Of a DNA stretch of 7,912 nucleotides, positions 6,563 to 7,912 are shown piece by piece. Location: NCBI GenBank assembly GCA_007128675.1, contig SKWY01000028.1, positions 1-7,912 on the forward strand. Direction: 5' to 3'. Made by a program: the position numbers and the translations under genes. Position 1 is the stretch's first letter. Each line of letters starts with the position of its first letter. The notes beneath the pieces were generated by a model. That model worked only from the letters and a program-made list of their open reading frames with translations, was not told the origin of the DNA and made no database searches. The stretch is from Deltaproteobacteria bacterium (GTDB taxonomy: Bacteria; Myxococcota; Myxococcia; SLRQ01).

Positions 6563-6940
6563 CTAGCGACCGGCGCGAGATAAACGAGTCAGCATGGCGT
6601 AAAGACGATCGCACAAATGCAGGCCCTGCTGATGCAAAGTGGCATCAATCGCCTCGAGAGCCGCTAGCACGTCGAGCGCCGCGCCGGCCTCGCACGCGCT
6701 CCCTCTCGCGATCAAGAAGAACCTGCGGCGGTCCGCCCCGTTTTTGCCCGAAGCTTCGGCCACGTTGAGCGCACAGGAAGAGGAGGCACGGCGGAGCTGA
6801 TCTCGCACCTCGGCGGTGCCACGAAACGCGGAAAGACTTCCTGCCAGACGAACCAGGTCGATGGCTACGCTGTACACATCGAGACTGTGGAAAGGGAGGG
6901 GACGAGGGCTTCCGGAGTGGCTGCTTTGCGGAGTGTTCAT
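6563..6940 (-). CDS. four helix bundle protein (S23 / 23S rRNA intervening-sequence family)
   Basis: The 125-residue product shows the family signature in order: FHSLDVYSVAIDLVRLAG, then FRGTAEVRDQLRRASSSCALNVAEASG, then RRRFFLIARGSACEAGAALDVLAAL, and a final helix to about residue 122. These are four amphipathic helices with a basic face. Members were first found inside intervening sequences of 23S rRNA genes, most are free-standing, and a related protein (Avd) serves diversity-generating retroelements. Members assemble as oligomers and are thought to bind nucleic acid, but the cellular role of the free-standing ones is unknown. Length is normal. ATG 6940 is fixed by AAGGAG six bases upstream. 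A perfect 16-bp inverted repeat lies just beyond that site, and an acidic lipoprotein gene follows downstream. No 23S rRNA or reverse transcriptase is in the window. Confidence 0.92.
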   Translation of the reverse strand: MNTPQSSHSGSPRPLPFHSLDVYSVAIDLVRLAGSLSAFRGTAEVRDQLRRASSSCALNVAEASGKNGADRRRFFLIARGSACEAGAALDVLAALEAIDATLHQQGLHLCDRLYAMLTRLSRAGR

Positions 6941-6946
6941 GGCTTT

Positions 6947-6952
6947 CTCCTT
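6947..6952 (-). promoter_or_regulatory. ribosome binding site of the four-helix-bundle gene
   Basis: AAGGAG on the minus strand, six bases before ATG 6940, is one of the strongest Shine-Dalgarno sites in the window. It lies only 9 bp from the large inverted repeat. Confidence 0.75.
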
Positions 6953-6961
6953 TGGTAGGGA

Positions 6962-7010
6962 CTTGGGTGTCGGCGGGTCTCACCCGAAGTTGGGCCCGCC
7001 GACACCCAAG
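6962..7010. repeat. perfect 16-bp inverted repeat (hairpin) upstream of the four-helix-bundle gene
   Basis: CTTGGGTGTCGGCGGG (6962-6977) is exactly complementary to 6995-7010, with a 17-base spacer. In RNA from either strand it would fold into a very stable GC-rich hairpin. There is no T-run on either side, so it does not look like an intrinsic terminator. In a minus-strand transcript it would sit in the 5' leader, ending 9 nt before the Shine-Dalgarno of the four-helix-bundle gene. Confidence 0.9.
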
Positions 7011-7272
7011 GCCCGTAACAAAGAAACATGCCGCGATCCGCAGACCGCTTCTCCCGCGCTCGCTTTTGTCCGCGCTTCCGCTCGCGCACGAAGAGCAGAG
7101 CAATCTCACCTATGACGTACTAGAGCAGCCTACTTTGCACTCCTTCTGCTCATTCATCCCAAGTGATCGACATGCCTCAAGATTCCCTATTGAGTCCCCT
7201 TGGAGATAAAGGAGATTTCTCAGGGCGTACAACACTTGCACCCACCGCCGCTAGCTGCCACCCTGCGGCGCC
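7011..7272. other. intergenic stretch without a recognised feature
   Basis: The stretch lies between the four-helix-bundle gene (minus) and the manA leader (plus), so promoters for both should be here. I see no convincing -35/-10 pair on either strand, no tRNA and no protein-like reading frame. An AAGGAGA at 7209-7215 has no start codon at a suitable distance. The minus strand at 7040-7090 is locally rich in CGCTCGC-like motifs. Confidence 0.5.
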
Positions 7273-7383
7273 ATGTCTTCGCCAAACGCACCAAAGTGGC
7301 ATGCCATCATCGCTATGAAGACATCTCTCGAAATGCCCGGGCGCTCTTTTTCCCGGGCACGGAAAAGAGGTTTTTTCCGATGA
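7273..7383 (+). CDS. possible 36-residue leader peptide before manA
   Basis: ATG at 7273 opens a short frame that begins MSSPNAPKWHAIIAMKTS and ends in an Arg-rich segment (SFSRARKRGFFR). Its TGA at 7381-7383 overlaps ATG 7380 in the ATGA form common in coupled genes. The frame runs through all the hairpin arms at 7334-7379, so a ribosome on it would change their folding. Internal ATGs at 7315 and 7333 give 22- and 16-residue versions. None has a clear Shine-Dalgarno, and a short open frame in GC-rich DNA may be chance, so expression is unproven. Confidence 0.25.
   Translation: MSSPNAPKWHAIIAMKTSLEMPGRSFSRARKRGFFR
7334..7379 (+). promoter_or_regulatory. attenuator-like competing hairpins before manA
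   Basis: Four arms can pair in exclusive ways. TGCCCGGG (7334-7341) pairs perfectly with CCCGGGCA (7352-7359). CTCTTTTTCC (7344-7353) pairs with GGAAAAGAG (7361-7369) with one bulged T, and is followed after one base by TTTTTT (7371-7376), which is an intrinsic-terminator layout. CGGAAAA (7360-7366) pairs with TTTTCCG (7373-7379), hiding an AAGAGG that could serve ATG 7380. Because the second helix shares bases with the first and third, the region resembles a terminator/antiterminator switch. No ligand or protein is implied by the sequence. Confidence 0.45.
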
Positions 7384-7496
7384 GCAACCCATCCAGGGGT
7401 GGGGCGGCGCGGCCCCGGCATGCTCGAGGGCCCATGCCTGAGCCGACGGCACCGGCAAAGGCCAAGAGCCGGCAAGAAAGAGGACCTGCTTGCGGT

Positions 7497-7912
7497 GTGG
7501 AACGTAGACCTCTCTTACTCTCTCCTCGGCTTCAGCGTTATTCATGGGGCGATCGAGAGTTCATACAGAAGCTCCTCGGTCAGGAGCCGGACGGCCGGCC
7601 ATGCGCCGAAGCCTGGTATGGAGCCCATCCCCTGGGGCCGGCAGAGGTGGAAGTCGATGGACAATGGCATCCCTTGAACGAGATCGTCTCTAGGTGGCCG
7701 GCATCGATTCTCGGCGAGTCGGCCAATAGGAGCTTCGGCTCCTTGCCCTATCTTCTAAAGCTCTTGTCCGCCGCGAGGCCGTTATCGGTTCAGGTCCATC
7801 CGGACAAGGCGCAAGCCAGGAGGGGCTTCGATCTGGAGCGAGCCGCGGGAGTGCCCCTCGACTCACCCGAGCGCTGCTACCGAGATCGAAACCATAAGCC
7901 CGAGCTTCTGGT
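7497..7912 (+). CDS. manA: mannose-6-phosphate isomerase, class I (5' part)
   Basis: ManA is a zinc enzyme interconverting mannose-6-phosphate and fructose-6-phosphate, the entry to GDP-mannose and mannose-containing surface glycans. The frame is open to the window edge, giving 138 codons of a gene usually about 390-420 codons long. Class I hallmarks appear in order: LQRYSWGD (12-19), AEAWYGAHPLGP (37-48), LPYLLKLLSAARPLSVQVHPDKAQA (83-107) and ERCYRDRNHKPELL (125-138). Zinc ligands visible are Q99, H101 and E136; the fourth (a His) lies beyond the edge. GTG 7497 is chosen because MERRPLLLSPRLQRYSWG has the usual short N-terminus and AGAGGA lies 12 bases upstream. ATG 7434 or ATG 7380 (AAGAGG nine bases upstream) would add 21 or 39 Arg/Pro-rich residues not expected in the family. 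An attenuator-like structure and a possible leader ORF precede it. Confidence 0.95.
   Translation, partial: MERRPLLLSPRLQRYSWGDREFIQKLLGQEPDGRPCAEAWYGAHPLGPAEVEVDGQWHPLNEIVSRWPASILGESANRSFGSLPYLLKLLSAARPLSVQVHPDKAQARRGFDLERAAGVPLDSPERCYRDRNHKPELL

Noticed and set aside
6563..7010. Four-helix-bundle gene plus inverted repeat as a 23S rRNA intervening sequence or a diversity-generating retroelement
   Set aside because: There is no flanking 23S rRNA sequence, no reverse transcriptase and no template/variable repeat pair in the window.
7297..7306. TGGCATGCCA palindrome as sigma54 promoter or operator
   Set aside because: No TTGC element follows at sigma54 spacing, and a lone 10-bp palindrome is weak evidence for an operator.
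7251..7545. Minus-strand frames of 74 and 122 codons over the manA leader
   Set aside because: They overlap the manA coding region and leader and have no recognisable domain or ribosome binding site.

Overview
The window is GC-rich bacterial chromosome from a Gram-negative, outer-membrane-bearing organism. Evidence for this is a BamB-like beta-propeller with a cleavable export signal, a membrane-anchored TPR protein of YfgM type, and two predicted lipoproteins. Frequent GTG starts, the Era-Der pairing and a free-standing four-helix-bundle (S23/IVP-family) gene fit a Myxococcota/deltaproteobacteria-like lineage. That placement is an inference, because the window holds no rRNA, tRNA or other marker that would settle it.

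Positions 1-2384 (+) hold the last codons of an unidentified gene, then the ribosome-assembly GTPases era and der. Era (G domain plus KH domain) acts on 16S rRNA and the 30S subunit. Der (two G domains plus a KH-like domain) acts on the 50S subunit. A small predicted lipoprotein on the opposite strand (2359-2994) runs into the 3' end of der and overlaps it by 26 bp.

Positions 2995-5604: a 243-bp divergent intergenic region carries a strong sigma70-type promoter (TTGACA, 18 bp, TATAAG) driving a tight three-gene unit. The unit is a YfgM-like TPR membrane protein, a BamB-like PQQ-repeat propeller and a MutT-type Nudix hydrolase. E. coli has yfgM-bamB-der in one cluster; here the same three genes are close together but der lies on the other side of the lipoprotein gene.

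Positions 5605-6940: a 244-bp gap between convergent genes holds two imperfect direct repeats and small hairpins. Beyond it, on the minus strand, a four-helix-bundle protein gene is followed by a second, very acidic lipoprotein gene.

Positions 6941-7912: a long non-coding stretch begins with a perfect 16-bp inverted repeat just upstream of the four-helix-bundle gene's ribosome binding site. It ends with an attenuator-like set of competing hairpins, a U-tract and a possible leader peptide. These sit in front of a mannose-6-phosphate isomerase gene (manA) that runs off the end of the window. The least explained parts are the manA leader, the inverted repeat beside the four-helix-bundle gene, and the repeats at 5644-5831. 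Most of the rest is conserved housekeeping content; no defence island, CRISPR array or intact mobile element is visible.
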